A stretch of 64,000 bases of DNA, taken from positions 744,001 to 808,000 of the forward strand of contig NZ_KZ857173.1 of NCBI RefSeq assembly GCF_003350925.1, given 5' to 3'. Below are positions 49,863 through 58,997 of this stretch, piece by piece (position 1 is the stretch's first letter; each line of letters opens with the position of its first letter). The translations under genes and the position numbers were made by a program. Source of the DNA: Dyella tabacisoli. GTDB taxonomy: Bacteria; Pseudomonadota; Gammaproteobacteria; Xanthomonadales; Rhodanobacteraceae. A model generated the notes under the pieces. The model did no database searches. It worked only from the letters and a program-made list of their open reading frames with translations, and was not told where the DNA came from.

Positions 49863-50381
49863 ATGCCCCACCCGATCATCAATATCGCCGACGTCGAACC
49901 GCAGCCGCTGCCGCCAAGCTATAGCGCCACCGGCGCAGCCGCCGAACGCTACGCACCGCGCATAGCCTGGCTTAGCCCGCAATTGGGTGCGCAAAAGCTC
50001 GGCTACAACATCACGGCGCTAGCGCCGGGCAAACGCGCCTTTCCGTTTCATTGCCATCGCATCAATGAAGAGATGTTCTTCATTCTCGAAGGTAACGGCG
50101 AAGTACGTATCGGCGACGAGCGCCATCCGATCCGTGCAGGCGACATCATCGCCTGCCCGCCCGGCAGCTCGGAGTCAGCGCATCAGATCAGCAATACCGG
50201 TACGGTGGAACTGCGCTATCTCGCCGTCAGCACCAAACAGTCACCGGAGGTTTGCGAATATCCCGACTCCGGCAAGTACGCCGTCATGGCGGACCCGCTT
50301 GCCAGCGTCGACGGCAAGTCACCTGGCTTTCGCGTTGTCGGCAGGGCCGGTGAATCGGTGGACTACTGGGAAGGCGAATAA
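49863..50381 (+). CDS. Cupin-domain protein
   Basis: 172 residues, one cupin_2 beta-barrel. FPFHCHRINEEMFFILEGNGEVRIGDERHPIRAGDIIACPPG contains the first cupin motif (H-x-H-x...E) and G-D-x-x-x-x-P segment; a second His is at SESAHQISNTG. A C-terminal extension with EVCEYPDSGKY follows. Cupins of this form include quercetinase-like, sugar-isomerase-like and storage-binding proteins, so function is open. The metal-binding His and Glu are present. Within the liuC-mccA stretch, 70 bp after the VOC gene. No strong ribosome site. Confidence 0.82.
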   Translation: MPHPIINIADVEPQPLPPSYSATGAAAERYAPRIAWLSPQLGAQKLGYNITALAPGKRAFPFHCHRINEEMFFILEGNGEVRIGDERHPIRAGDIIACPPGSSESAHQISNTGTVELRYLAVSTKQSPEVCEYPDSGKYAVMADPLASVDGKSPGFRVVGRAGESVDYWEGE

Positions 50382-50493
50382 GCCACAGTGCCTCGGCGCT
50401 GACCCTCCATGCTGCGCCGCGCATCGGCGGCGGCGCTGCAATCTGTTAGTTTTAACGACTTTGCACCCACCTGCAAAGCGTCAAGGATCCTGC

Positions 50494-52482
50494 ATGTTCG
50501 AGCGCGTACTTATTGCCAACCGTGGCGAGATCGCCTGCCGCGTGATCCGCACCTGTCGACGCCTCGGCATCCACACCATCGCGGTGTATTCACAAGCCGA
50601 TGCCGATGCGCAACACGTACGCCTGGCTGACGAAGCCTGGCCGATCGGCGGGCCTCGACCGGCCGATTCCTACCTGCGCGGCGCAGCCATTCTCGAAGTC
50701 GCCAAGCGATCCGGCGCGCAGGCCATCCACCCATGTTATGGCTTTCTATCGGAAAACACCGGCTTCGCTCGCGGCTGCGCAGAAGCTGGCATCGCCTTTA
50801 TCGGCCCCAAACCAGAAAGCATCGACGCGATGGGCTCCAAGGCCGCCGCCAAAGCGCTGATGGAAAAACATACGGTGCCGCTGGTCCCCGGTTATCACGG
50901 TGAAAATCAAGACCCTGCCTACCTCGCCGAGCAGGCAGGCAAGACCGGCTTTCCTCTCATGATTAAGGCCGCGGCCGGCGGTGGTGGCAAAGGTATGCGC
51001 ATCGTGCGTACCGAACAGGAATTTGCCGATGCGCTCGCTTCCGCGCAACGCGAGGCCGCCAATGCCTTTGGCGACACGCGGGTGATTCTGGAGCGCTATG
51101 TCGAGCATCCGCGCCATATCGAATTTCAAGTGTTCGGTGATAGCCACGGCAACGTGATCCATCTCAACGAACGCGAATGCTCAGCGCAGCGCCGTTACCA
51201 GAAAGTGCTGGAAGAAACGCCCTCGCCCTTTCTCGATGACGCCCGTCGCAGCGCCATGGGCGCCGCAGCCGTAGCAGCGGCGAAGGCCGTCGACTACATC
51301 GGTGCCGGTACGGTGGAGTTCATCGTCGCGCAGAACGGCGAGTTCTTTTTCATGGAGATGAATACGCGCCTGCAAGTCGAGCATCCGGTTACCGAAGAAA
51401 CGCTGGGGCTGGATCTGGTCGAGTGGCAGCTCCGCATCGCCGCCGGCGAACCGTTACCGCTCAAACAGGAACACATCCGCGCCCACGGCCACGCCATCGA
51501 AGTGCGCCTATACGCCGAAGACCCGGACCAGAATTTCCTGCCGGGCTCCGGCAAACTGCTGACCTTGCGCCTGCCGAAACCATCGCGCCATGTACGCATC
51601 GATGGCGGCGTGATCGAAGGCGACACCGTAACGATCTTCTACGATCCGATGATCGCTAAATTGATCGTGCACGATCGCGACCGCACCCAAGCCTTGCAAC
51701 GGCTGCGTGAAGCACTTGAAGCGTGCGAAATCATTGGTCCGAAATCGAATATCGCTTTTCTCGAACGACTCGCCCGCCACCCGGTGGTCGTCGAGGGACG
51801 CATCGACACCGGTTACCTTGACCGCCATCTCGAAGAGTTCTTGATCGGCGACGTCGAGCCCACGTCAGGTGTGTTATTCGCCGCCGCCACCGCTGCGCTG
51901 CTATTTGACGAGCATGCCGTGAAAGGTGCCTCCGGCGACCCGCATTCACCGTGGGCCCGCGCCGATGCGTGGCGTATCGGCCATGCAGGCAAACGCATCG
52001 TTGCGCTCTCTGCGCGTGATGCTCGCTACGAAATCGAAGCATATGGTCATGACGGCGACTATCGCCTGCAATATGCCGGCGCTGCTTGCGAAGTACATGG
52101 CGCGCGCCATGATGGCGAAACACTCAGCGCCCGCTTCGATGGCGAAGCGCTGCGACTGCCCTTGCGCGCCGATGCACAGCACGTGCTGCTGCATGAGGCC
52201 AACGGCCAGCGCCACAGCTTTCTTCGTGCTGCGGCATTCGCCTGGGAGTCCAAGGAAGGCAAAGGCGGCAACCAGATCATTGCGCCGATGCCCGGCCGCA
52301 TCGTGCTGGTGAATGCCAAGCCCGGCGACAGCGTCGAACAAGGTCAGGAGCTGCTCGTCATGGAGGCGATGAAGATGGAGCTGGCCTTGAAGGCACCGCG
52401 CGCCGGCACCATCGAAAGTATCAATGCCGCCCAGGGCGACTTCGTCGAAGCCGATGCCGTACTGGTACGTTTCGAGTCGTAA
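50494..52482 (+). CDS. mccA: 3-Methylcrotonyl-CoA carboxylase, biotin-containing (alpha) subunit
   Basis: 662 residues. N-terminal biotin carboxylase: MFERVLIANRGEIACRVIRTCRRLGI, ATP-grasp MIKAAAGGGGKGMRIVR (about 155-171), HIEFQVFGD, NVIHLNERECSAQRRYQKVLEETPSP, FFFMEMNTRLQVEHPVTE, and IEVRLYAEDP. A middle BT-like linker (about 450-585) contacts MccB. The C-terminal biotinyl domain has the biotin Lys in VMEAMKMEL (about 625). It carboxylates biotin with bicarbonate and ATP, and pairs with MccB. AAGGA 6 nt before ATG 50494 fixes the start; a longer upstream frame through the cupin gene is not coding here. Confidence 0.96.
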   Translation: MFERVLIANRGEIACRVIRTCRRLGIHTIAVYSQADADAQHVRLADEAWPIGGPRPADSYLRGAAILEVAKRSGAQAIHPCYGFLSENTGFARGCAEAGIAFIGPKPESIDAMGSKAAAKALMEKHTVPLVPGYHGENQDPAYLAEQAGKTGFPLMIKAAAGGGGKGMRIVRTEQEFADALASAQREAANAFGDTRVILERYVEHPRHIEFQVFGDSHGNVIHLNERECSAQRRYQKVLEETPSPFLDDARRSAMGAAAVAAAKAVDYIGAGTVEFIVAQNGEFFFMEMNTRLQVEHPVTEETLGLDLVEWQLRIAAGEPLPLKQEHIRAHGHAIEVRLYAEDPDQNFLPGSGKLLTLRLPKPSRHVRIDGGVIEGDTVTIFYDPMIAKLIVHDRDRTQALQRLREALEACEIIGPKSNIAFLERLARHPVVVEGRIDTGYLDRHLEEFLIGDVEPTSGVLFAAATAALLFDEHAVKGASGDPHSPWARADAWRIGHAGKRIVALSARDARYEIEAYGHDGDYRLQYAGAACEVHGARHDGETLSARFDGEALRLPLRADAQHVLLHEANGQRHSFLRAAAFAWESKEGKGGNQIIAPMPGRIVLVNAKPGDSVEQGQELLVMEAMKMELALKAPRAGTIESINAAQGDFVEADAVLVRFES

Positions 52483-52562
52483 TCTTAGGTAGAGCGGCCG
52501 ATGAGACATCAGCCTCATGGTGTCATCGCTTTACCGGTTAGCTACAAAACGTGGAGCTTTGT

Positions 52563-53459
52563 ATGAACACCACTGAAGTGCGCATCGTCGAAGTCGGTGC
52601 CCGCGACGGCTTGCAGAACGAAAAAACCCTGCTGCCCGCGGATGTAAAAATCGCGCTGATCGACCGACTCTCTTCTACCGGCCTGAAGACCATCGAAGCC
52701 ACCAGCTTCGTCAGCCCCAAGTGGGTACCTCAACTCGCCGATGCCGCCGAGGTGTTTCGTGGCATCCGCAAGGTGCCCGGCGTGAGCTATCCCGTGCTGG
52801 TGCCCAACGAACAGGGCTATCAGCGTGCGCGCGATGTCGGCGCTACCGAGATCGCCGTATTCACGGCCGCATCGGAAGCGTTCAATCAGAAAAATATCCA
52901 TGCCTCGATCGACGAATCCATCGAACGTTTCATCCCGGTGCTTGAGCGCGCCAAAGCTGACGGCGTCAAAGTGCGCGGCTATGTCTCCACGGTGCTGGGC
53001 TGTCCGTATCAAGGCGACGTGCCCGTAGGCGACGTCGTGCGTGTAGCCCGCCGCTTATACGAACTGGGTTGCTACGAAGTTTCCCTGGGCGACACCATCG
53101 GCGTCGGCACGCCAGCCAAGGCACGCGCGATGCTGCACGCGGTGGCGCAAGAGTTGCCGATAAGCGCATTGGCCGTGCATTTTCACGACACCTATGGCCA
53201 AGCATTAGCCAACATACTCGCTTGCCTTGATGAAGGCGTGCGTGTCGTCGACAGTTCGGTTTCGGGCACTGGCGGCTGCCCCTACGCCAAAGGCGCCACC
53301 GGCAACGTCGCCAGCGAAGACGTGGTCTATATGTTGCACGGCATGGGTGTACATACCGGCATTGATCTGGATCTGCTGATCGCCACCGGCGCCTGGCTGG
53401 CCGCGCAATTGCACAAGGAAACGGCAAGTCGGGTCACCAAGGCGCGCACGGCAGTCTGA
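52563..53459 (+). CDS. Hydroxymethylglutaryl-CoA lyase
   Basis: 298 residues of the DRE-TIM barrel metallolyases. It splits HMG-CoA into acetoacetate and acetyl-CoA, the last step of leucine breakdown. Seen: VGARDGLQNEKTLLPADVKIALIDRLSSTGLKTIEATSFVSPKWVPQLADA (metal and substrate residues), VFTAASEAFNQKNIHASI, VRGYVSTVLGCPYQGDV, FHDTYGQALANILACLDEGV, and SVSGTGGCPYAKGATGNVASEDVVYMLHGMG with the catalytic Cys in GGCPYA. All HMG-CoA lyase signatures are present. GGAG 6 nt before ATG 52563. Follows mccA by 80 bp, so probably co-transcribed. Confidence 0.96.
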   Translation: MNTTEVRIVEVGARDGLQNEKTLLPADVKIALIDRLSSTGLKTIEATSFVSPKWVPQLADAAEVFRGIRKVPGVSYPVLVPNEQGYQRARDVGATEIAVFTAASEAFNQKNIHASIDESIERFIPVLERAKADGVKVRGYVSTVLGCPYQGDVPVGDVVRVARRLYELGCYEVSLGDTIGVGTPAKARAMLHAVAQELPISALAVHFHDTYGQALANILACLDEGVRVVDSSVSGTGGCPYAKGATGNVASEDVVYMLHGMGVHTGIDLDLLIATGAWLAAQLHKETASRVTKARTAV

Positions 53460-53568
53460 CCTGCAACTCGCGATGTCGCGCATCGCATCGCTAGAATCAA
53501 GCCTCAGGCCGTCATCCCGGCGCAAACCGATATGGCGGCGAGAGATTTCGTCCTACTGGGGATGCGTG

Positions 53569-54888
53569 ATGTGGCTCAACTCAACCATGCGATGGCGGCA
53601 GCTTCTGCTCTGCCTGCTTCTGAGCGGGGTGGCCCCCCTTCATGCAGCCGTGCCGGTAGAAGACTGGCTGCTGCTGCCCGAACGGATATGGACAGGCGAC
53701 GGTGACGGCACTCATACCGGCTGGGCGGTACTGATTCACGATGGCGCCATTGCCGCCGTAGGCCCCGCCGCATCCATTCAGGCGCCCGAAAACACACAGC
53801 GCATCACCCTGCCAGGCGCCACACTTACGCCCGGCCTGATCGACCTGCATTCGCATCTGTTTCTGCACCCCTATAACGAAACGTTATGGAACGATCAGGT
53901 GCTGAAAGAACCACAGGACTACCGCACTCTGGAAGCCGCCGAGCATGCGCGCGCCACTTTGCAGGCAGGCTTTACCAGCCTGCGCGATCTCGGCACCGAG
54001 GGCGCGGGTTATGCCGATGTCTCGGTAAAACGCGCCATCAATGAAGGGCTGATCCCCGGACCGCGATTATTCATCGCAACCCGAGCCATCGTTGCAACCG
54101 CCAGCTATGGCCCTGGCCCAGGTGGCTTTCGCCCCGATATCGAGCTACCCGGTGGCGCCGAAGAAGTCAGCGGCATCGATGCCGCCGCCCGCGCGGTACG
54201 CGAGCAAGCGGCACGCGGCGCCGACTGGATCAAGCTTTACGCCGACTATCGAATCGCTGCCGATGGCAGCAGTGCACCCACCTTCACCGCCGCCGAACTT
54301 AAAGCGATCGTGGATACCGCGCATCTGTCCGGCCGCCCGGTTGCCGCGCATGCCTCGACCGATGCCGGCGCACGCATGGCGGTGGAAGCCGGCGTGGACA
54401 GCATCGAACACGGCTATGGCGCCAGCGAGAGCACGTTCAAACTGCTCAAGCAACGAGGCGTAGCCTATCTACCCACACTCACCGCCGTAGCGTCGACCGC
54501 CGAATATTTCGACCACTACCGACCTGGTCAAAGCGAACCGACGCCGCGTATGCGCGAAGCCGAAAAAGCGTTTCGCAGCGCACTGAAACTCGGTGTCATC
54601 ATCGGCAACGGCAGCGATGTCGGCGTGTTCGCACACGGCAGCAACTGGCGTGAACCGGTGGCGATGGTGAGCTATGGCATGACACCTGCGCAGGCCTTGC
54701 ATGCGACAACCACGGTGGCCGCACGCATCCTGCGCCAGCACGATCACATTGGCCGGATCGCACCCGGCCTGCGCGCCGATCTTGCCGCCTTCAGCGGCGA
54801 CCCCAGCGTTCAGATCGAAGCACTCCGGCATCCTGTCTTCGTGATGAAAGACGGCACGATTTACCGCAAACCTGAAACCACGCCATGA
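53569..54888 (+). CDS. Secreted metal-dependent amidohydrolase
   Basis: 439 residues with a signal peptide (RWRQLLLCLLLSGVAPLHA). Amidohydrolase superfamily: TPGLIDLHSHLFL (HxH metal site, about residues 95-100), IKLYADYRI (the Lys or Asp position), VAAHASTDAGARMAVEAGVDSIEHGYG (His and H-G) and NGSDVGVF (the fourth ligand Asp). It resembles imidazolonepropionase-like or prolidase-related secreted enzymes (Xaa-Pro dipeptidase-like, 'amidohydrolase family protein'), so the substrate may be a dipeptide or amide. Several in-frame starts; ATG 53569 with GGGG upstream is used. Its stop overlaps the next GNAT gene (ATGA). Confidence 0.85.
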   Translation: MWLNSTMRWRQLLLCLLLSGVAPLHAAVPVEDWLLLPERIWTGDGDGTHTGWAVLIHDGAIAAVGPAASIQAPENTQRITLPGATLTPGLIDLHSHLFLHPYNETLWNDQVLKEPQDYRTLEAAEHARATLQAGFTSLRDLGTEGAGYADVSVKRAINEGLIPGPRLFIATRAIVATASYGPGPGGFRPDIELPGGAEEVSGIDAAARAVREQAARGADWIKLYADYRIAADGSSAPTFTAAELKAIVDTAHLSGRPVAAHASTDAGARMAVEAGVDSIEHGYGASESTFKLLKQRGVAYLPTLTAVASTAEYFDHYRPGQSEPTPRMREAEKAFRSALKLGVIIGNGSDVGVFAHGSNWREPVAMVSYGMTPAQALHATTTVAARILRQHDHIGRIAPGLRADLAAFSGDPSVQIEALRHPVFVMKDGTIYRKPETTP

Positions 54889-55373
54889 GTCCACTCTTTC
54901 AGATTCGCCCCATCGAACAGCGCGACAACACCGCCGTTGCGGCCATCATTCGCGCGGTGATGCCGGAATTTGGCGCCGATGGCCCCGGCTTTGCGATCCA
55001 CGATGCCGAGGTGAACCTGATGTTTGAGACCTATACGCAGCCGCACTGCGCCTATTTCGTCATGGAGCAGGACGGCACCGTACTCGGCGGCGGCGGAATC
55101 GCACCACTGGAAAACGGCGAGCCCGATGTGTGCGAGCTGCGTAAGATGTACTTCATGCCGGCCGCGCGGGGCTTAGGTGCCGGCAATGCGATGATGCAGC
55201 GCTGTCTTGAGGCCGCCCGCGCCCGTGGCTTCCGCCGCTGCTACTTGGAAACGCTCACCGGGATGGATGCCGCCAAAGCGCTGTACCTGCGCCATGGCTT
55301 CACCCCGTTGAGCGCACCCATGGGCGGCACCGGTCACTTTAGCTGCGACCGTTTTTTTATCCGCGATCTTTAA
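54885..55373 (+). CDS. GNAT N-acetyltransferase 1
   Basis: 162 residues of the GNAT fold: RPIEQRDNTAVAAIIRAVMPEFG, AYFVMEQDGTVLGGGGIAPLENGEPDVCELRKMYFMPAARGLGAGNAMMQRCLEAARARGF, where ARGLGAG is the acetyl-CoA pyrophosphate loop, and CYLETLTGMDAAKALYLRHGFTPL. It resembles putative acetyltransferases (YitH/YjgM-like); substrate unknown. Starts inside the amidohydrolase stop (ATGA), so the pair is coupled. Ends within a three-unit 15-bp tandem repeat. Confidence 0.85.
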   Translation: MSPLFQIRPIEQRDNTAVAAIIRAVMPEFGADGPGFAIHDAEVNLMFETYTQPHCAYFVMEQDGTVLGGGGIAPLENGEPDVCELRKMYFMPAARGLGAGNAMMQRCLEAARARGFRRCYLETLTGMDAAKALYLRHGFTPLSAPMGGTGHFSCDRFFIRDL

Positions 55374-55409
55374 GAGATTGATCTTTAATAGTTTGATCTT
55401 TAAGGGTCT
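55365..55409. repeat. Three-unit 15-bp tandem repeat across a stop codon
   Basis: GATCTTTAAGAGATT, GATCTTTAATAGTTT, GATCTTTAAGGGTCT in tandem. Each contains TTTAA, so the stop TAA of the GNAT gene (55371-55373) is repeated in frame in all three units. The downstream TTCAAAGATT is partly inverted to the unit. Confidence 0.93.
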
Positions 55410-55454
55410 GTTCAAAGATTAGGCAGCATTACGATAAATCAGAGCATCTCCAGC

Positions 55455-55922
55455 ATGACCAACCGTCCAGAACTGAGTTTTTGCATCGATGATCCGAGCG
55501 CCCCGGATGTCTATCCGCTGATCGAGCAACTGGACGGTTATCTGTCCGAGCTCTATCCGACCGGAAACATTCACCCGGTCTCGGTGGCGGCACTGCAAGA
55601 GCCCAATGTCACCTTCATTACTGCCCGCGTGGATGGCGCACCGGTCGCCTGTGGCGCCTGCATCGATCATGGCGACTACGTCGAGGTCAAACGCATGTAC
55701 GTGCTGCCCGCTTGCCGCGGGCTGGGTTTGGGCAAGCAATTGCTGGAAGCGCTGGAAGCGCAGATACGCCGCAACGGCGGGCAGTTGATTCGACTCGAAA
55801 CCGGTACCGCACAAACCGAAGCACTGGAACTCTACGGGCGGGCAGGCTACCGCCGCTGCCTGCCCTTTGGCGATCATCACGCCAACCCGCGCAGCGTCTG
55901 TATGGAAAAGGTACTTGTATGA
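55455..55922 (+). CDS. GNAT N-acetyltransferase 2
   Basis: 155 residues of a GNAT domain: PLIEQLDGYLSELYPTGNIHPVS, VACGACIDHGDYVEVKRMYVLPACRGLGLGKQLLEALEAQIRRNG (pyrophosphate loop CRGLGLGK), LIRLETGTAQTEALELYGRAGYRRC and NPRSVCMEKVL. Similar to the GNAT group near RimI/YjcF-like proteins; substrate not assignable. Its stop overlaps the next gene's ATG (ATGA). Second of three acetyltransferase genes in a row. Confidence 0.83.
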   Translation: MTNRPELSFCIDDPSAPDVYPLIEQLDGYLSELYPTGNIHPVSVAALQEPNVTFITARVDGAPVACGACIDHGDYVEVKRMYVLPACRGLGLGKQLLEALEAQIRRNGGQLIRLETGTAQTEALELYGRAGYRRCLPFGDHHANPRSVCMEKVLV

Positions 55923-56488
55923 TTCGCGTCGCCCGCATCGAAGATGCCGCCGCCATCCATGCCATCTACGCCCCAGCCATCACCGACAGCGCGATTACTT
56001 TCGAGAACGAGCTTCCCGGTGTCGAGGCCATGTGCGAACGCATCCGCACGCGTTTGCAGCACTACCCCTGGCTGGTTTGGGTGGAGCAAGGCCAGGTACT
56101 GGCCTATGCCTATGCAACCCGGTTTCGTGAACGCGCCGCCTATGACTGGATCGCCGAAACCTCGATCTATGTCCATGCCGATGCGCGTCGACGCGGCATC
56201 GCGCGACGCCTCTATGCAGCTTTGCTCGACAGCATGCGCCTGCAAGGCATCAACCAAGCCGTCGGCGTCATCACCCTGCCCGGTAAGGTTAGCGTGGCGC
56301 TGCATGAGTCGATGGGTTTCGACCCTGCGGGTGTGTGGCGCAAAGCGGGCTATAAGCTAGGGCAATGGTGGGATGTGGGGGTGTGGCAACTGCAGTTGAA
56401 CGAGCCGCACATACCGCCAGGGCCAGTCATCGCATTCTCATCGCTGGCGCACTCGCCGCAGCTCGACCTGGCGTTGAACAAGGCCTGA
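55919..56488 (+). CDS. Phosphinothricin-type GNAT acetyltransferase
   Basis: 189 residues. MIRVARIEDAAAIHAIYAPAITDSAITFENELPGVEAM, LAYAYATRFRERAAYDWIAETSIYVHADARRRGIARRLYAALLDSMRLQGINQAVGVITLPGKVSVALHESMGFDPAGVWRKAGYKLGQWWDV matches the PAT/MddA acyltransferase family; ARRRGIARRLY is the acetyl-CoA loop and the GYKLGQWWDV tail is diagnostic. Relatives acetylate phosphinothricin, methionine sulfoximine or Met derivatives, so antibiotic resistance is possible but cannot be concluded. Translationally coupled to the preceding gene. A C-terminal extension of about 30 residues is less conserved. Confidence 0.88.
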   Translation: MIRVARIEDAAAIHAIYAPAITDSAITFENELPGVEAMCERIRTRLQHYPWLVWVEQGQVLAYAYATRFRERAAYDWIAETSIYVHADARRRGIARRLYAALLDSMRLQGINQAVGVITLPGKVSVALHESMGFDPAGVWRKAGYKLGQWWDVGVWQLQLNEPHIPPGPVIAFSSLAHSPQLDLALNKA

Positions 56489-56611
56489 CATAAGTGCCGG
56501 CATCCAGCCTGTCGGTTAGCAAGCAGCCTCGCCGCCACAAGCCGTACAGGCTCCTAGGAATGCCCCACTCGGCTACCATTGCGTTTTTTCACGGCTTTGC
56601 GGGAACCTCAT

Positions 56612-57379
56612 ATGCAGCTCGATCAAGTCAAGGCGATCATCACCGGCGGCGCCTCCGGTCTCGGCCACGCCGTGGCGCAACATCTGGTGGCGAATGGCGG
56701 CAAGGTCGCGCTATTCGACGTGAACGAGGAGAAAGGCCAGGCTGCCGCCAAGTCGCTTGGCGGTCATGCGCACTTCTTCCGCACCGACGTCACCTCCGAG
56801 GAAGACGTCACTGCGAACGTTGCCGCTGCGCGTGAGGCGCTGGGCGGATTGAATGTGGTAATGAACTGTGCCGGCATTCTCGGCGCCGGTCGCGTGCTCG
56901 GCAAGGATGGCCCGATGCCGCTCAATACCTTCGCCAGCACGGTCATGGTGAACCTGGTCGGTAGCTTTAACGTCGCCAAGGCCGGCGCCGCGCTCATGCA
57001 AGGCAACGAAACCGGTGAAGATGGCGAGCGCGGTGTCATCATCAACACGGCATCCGTAGCCGCCTATGAAGGCCAGATCGGCCAGGCCGCCTATTCGGCA
57101 TCCAAAGGCGGTGTCGTCGGCATGACCTTGCCAATGGCGCGTGAGTTATCGCGCTTCGGTATCCGTGTGGCGACGATTGCACCGGGCATTTTCTGGACCC
57201 CGATGGTCGATGGCATGCCGCCGCAAGTACAGGAGTCGCTGAGCGCATCCATCCCGTTCCCGTCGCGCCTGGGCAAGCCTGATGAGTTCGCCTCCACCGT
57301 CGCCTTTATCCTTGGCAATCGCTACATCAACGGCGAAACCATTCGTCTCGATGGCGCTGTGCGGTTGCAGCCCAAGTAA
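56612..57379 (+). CDS. Short-chain dehydrogenase, 3-hydroxyacyl-CoA dehydrogenase type II-like
   Basis: 255 residues of a classical SDR. Cofactor motif TGGASGLGHAVAQHLVANGG (11-30) with Asp at VALFDVNEEK suggesting NAD+. Catalytic Ser in INTASVAAYEGQ, and Tyr-Lys in AAYSASKGG. Segments LNVVMNCAGILGAGRVLGKDGPMPL and RLGKPDEFASTVAFILGNRYINGETIRLDGAVRL match the HSD17B10/HADH2 type, which oxidises 2-methyl-3-hydroxybutyryl-CoA in isoleucine breakdown. This agrees with the branched-chain amino acid genes upstream. ATG 56612 used; only a weak ribosome site. Confidence 0.9.
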   Translation: MQLDQVKAIITGGASGLGHAVAQHLVANGGKVALFDVNEEKGQAAAKSLGGHAHFFRTDVTSEEDVTANVAAAREALGGLNVVMNCAGILGAGRVLGKDGPMPLNTFASTVMVNLVGSFNVAKAGAALMQGNETGEDGERGVIINTASVAAYEGQIGQAAYSASKGGVVGMTLPMARELSRFGIRVATIAPGIFWTPMVDGMPPQVQESLSASIPFPSRLGKPDEFASTVAFILGNRYINGETIRLDGAVRLQPK

Positions 57380-57390
57380 GGGGAATGAGC

Positions 57391-58239
57391 ATGACGAATG
57401 CAGTTATGCGCACGCTCCTTTTTGCCATAGCCATTCTTTTTTCCCTGACTGGCCATGCCGCAGGCAACCCTAACAAATCAGCCTGCCAGGCTGATTTGAA
57501 GAACCTGGTTGTTCCAAACTTCAAGACAGCGATGAATAAGAGTGACATCTCTGTCGATATCGACGAGAACGACCACGGCGTCTATAAAGTGCGATTGTCC
57601 GTAGCCGCGGACAATCCTGGCAAGCAAGTGTCCATCGGCTGGGTGACGCTGGATACCAACAAGGGCACCGCCTACGACATCAGCAAGGATGATCGGCATC
57701 CCGAGACATTGCATGTCGATGCAGGCAAGTACCAAAACTTCATCGACACCTGCCTCCATCCTGTGAACAAGAGCGCCAATGAGGCCTTGGCGAATACCCA
57801 TTTGCCGTTCGCATTCGAGACCTATTTCCGATGCGCCACAGGCGCAGAAAAAGCGAATGACTGCAGCACCCGCTTCCATGCCTATCCTGTTAGTGCCGTA
57901 GGCAATGAGTTGAGAAATCAGATCGACTCAAGTATCGATACGGTGTTTTTCCTGCCACCCCTGGGGGATTTAAAAATCATCCTTGCGGGCAGAACGGAAA
58001 CCGACGTCAATGCCTACGAGCTTTATGTCTTTAAAGGCAATAAACGGGTATCAAAGGAATTGATCGGCAACATGGACGACGACAGCATGGTGACTTTTGA
58101 TATCAGCAAAGACTACTTAATTACCACCTATGCGCGAAAAGGGACCATCCAAAGCAAGATAAGCAAGGTCACCCATCTGAAACTGGATGGCAGCGGTAAT
58201 TTCATTACCTGCGCCGACGCAAATCCTACTTGCAAGTAG
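57391..58239 (+). CDS. Secreted protein of unknown function
   Basis: 282 residues with a signal peptide ([19 protein letters not shown]). Not recognised as any family. The mature part contains Cys residues at [32 protein letters not shown] and [11 protein letters not shown], enough for several disulphides. Beta-like segments dominate. AGGGG lies 7 nt before ATG 57391, better placed than for an in-frame ATG two codons earlier. It follows the SDR gene by 11 bp on the same strand, so co-transcription is likely, but nothing shows a functional link. Confidence 0.65.
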   Translation: MTNAVMRTLLFAIAILFSLTGHAAGNPNKSACQADLKNLVVPNFKTAMNKSDISVDIDENDHGVYKVRLSVAADNPGKQVSIGWVTLDTNKGTAYDISKDDRHPETLHVDAGKYQNFIDTCLHPVNKSANEALANTHLPFAFETYFRCATGAEKANDCSTRFHAYPVSAVGNELRNQIDSSIDTVFFLPPLGDLKIILAGRTETDVNAYELYVFKGNKRVSKELIGNMDDDSMVTFDISKDYLITTYARKGTIQSKISKVTHLKLDGSGNFITCADANPTCK

Positions 58240-58303
58240 CATGACTGGCCACGCGCCACCGTACTCCATATCCATTCCCACTCTCCATGCCAAGCCAAAA
58301 ACC

Positions 58304-58867
58304 ATGAAAGCTTCCGACGTCAAGAAAGGCAACGTAGTCGAACACGACGGCACCGTATACCAGGTGCGCGATATTGAGCGCAGCTCGCCATCGGCGCGCG
58401 GCGGCAACGTTACGTTCCGCTTCACGCTGTACTCGATTCCTGCCGGGCGCAAATACGATCTGAGCCTGCGCGCCGACGACGACCTGAAGGAAATGGAACT
58501 GGTCCGCCGCGCAGCTAATTTTTCCTATATGGATGGCGAGGCATTCGTATTCATGGATGCCGAGGACTACACCCAGTACCTGCTGACGCCGGAGCTGGTC
58601 GGCGACAACAGCGGCTATATCGTCGAGGGTGTTGAAGGTTATTACGTGCAATTGATCGACGACGCACCGGTGGGCATGCAAGTACCGACCAGCGTCGTAC
58701 TTACCGTGATCGATACTGCGCCCGAAATGAAAGGCTCCAGCGCCACCAAGCGGACCAAGCCGGCCAAGCTCAACACCGGCGTCGAGATCCAGGTGCCCGA
58801 GTACATCAGCAACGATGAAAAAGTGTGGGTCAACACCGTCACTGGCGAGTTCGCCGGACGCGCCTGA
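58304..58867 (+). CDS. efpL: Elongation factor P-like protein EfpL (YeiP)
   Basis: 187 residues, EF-P-like paralogue. Three OB/KOW-like domains: [48 protein letters not shown] with the loop ending in ARGG where EF-P has its modified Lys or Arg; [23 protein letters not shown]; and [25 protein letters not shown]. The tip sequence SPSARGG is the YeiP form. EfpL helps ribosomes through certain proline motifs without the EF-P type of hydroxylation. ATG 58304 is the family start; GTATACC-rich upstream gives no clear ribosome site. Confidence 0.93.
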   Translation: MKASDVKKGNVVEHDGTVYQVRDIERSSPSARGGNVTFRFTLYSIPAGRKYDLSLRADDDLKEMELVRRAANFSYMDGEAFVFMDAEDYTQYLLTPELVGDNSGYIVEGVEGYYVQLIDDAPVGMQVPTSVVLTVIDTAPEMKGSSATKRTKPAKLNTGVEIQVPEYISNDEKVWVNTVTGEFAGRA

Positions 58868-58997
58868 TTCACGTTTGATTTGTGGCGGCTGCGACGCTTC
58901 CCTCGGGCCAGCGTCGCAGTCGTACGACCTGCCCCAAAGTGCTGGGTCTGATACAGCCCTACGTAGGGGGCGACTTCAACGCCAGCTAAAGAGCAAC

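Noticed and set aside
50065-50493. N-terminal extension of MccA through the cupin gene
   Set aside because: The added residues are Ser/Arg-rich shadow sequence of the cupin gene; MFERVLIANRGEIA is the family start with a good ribosome site.
55919-56488. Phosphinothricin resistance gene
   Set aside because: The family is right, but many chromosomal members act on other amines; no evidence of resistance here, so only the family is named.
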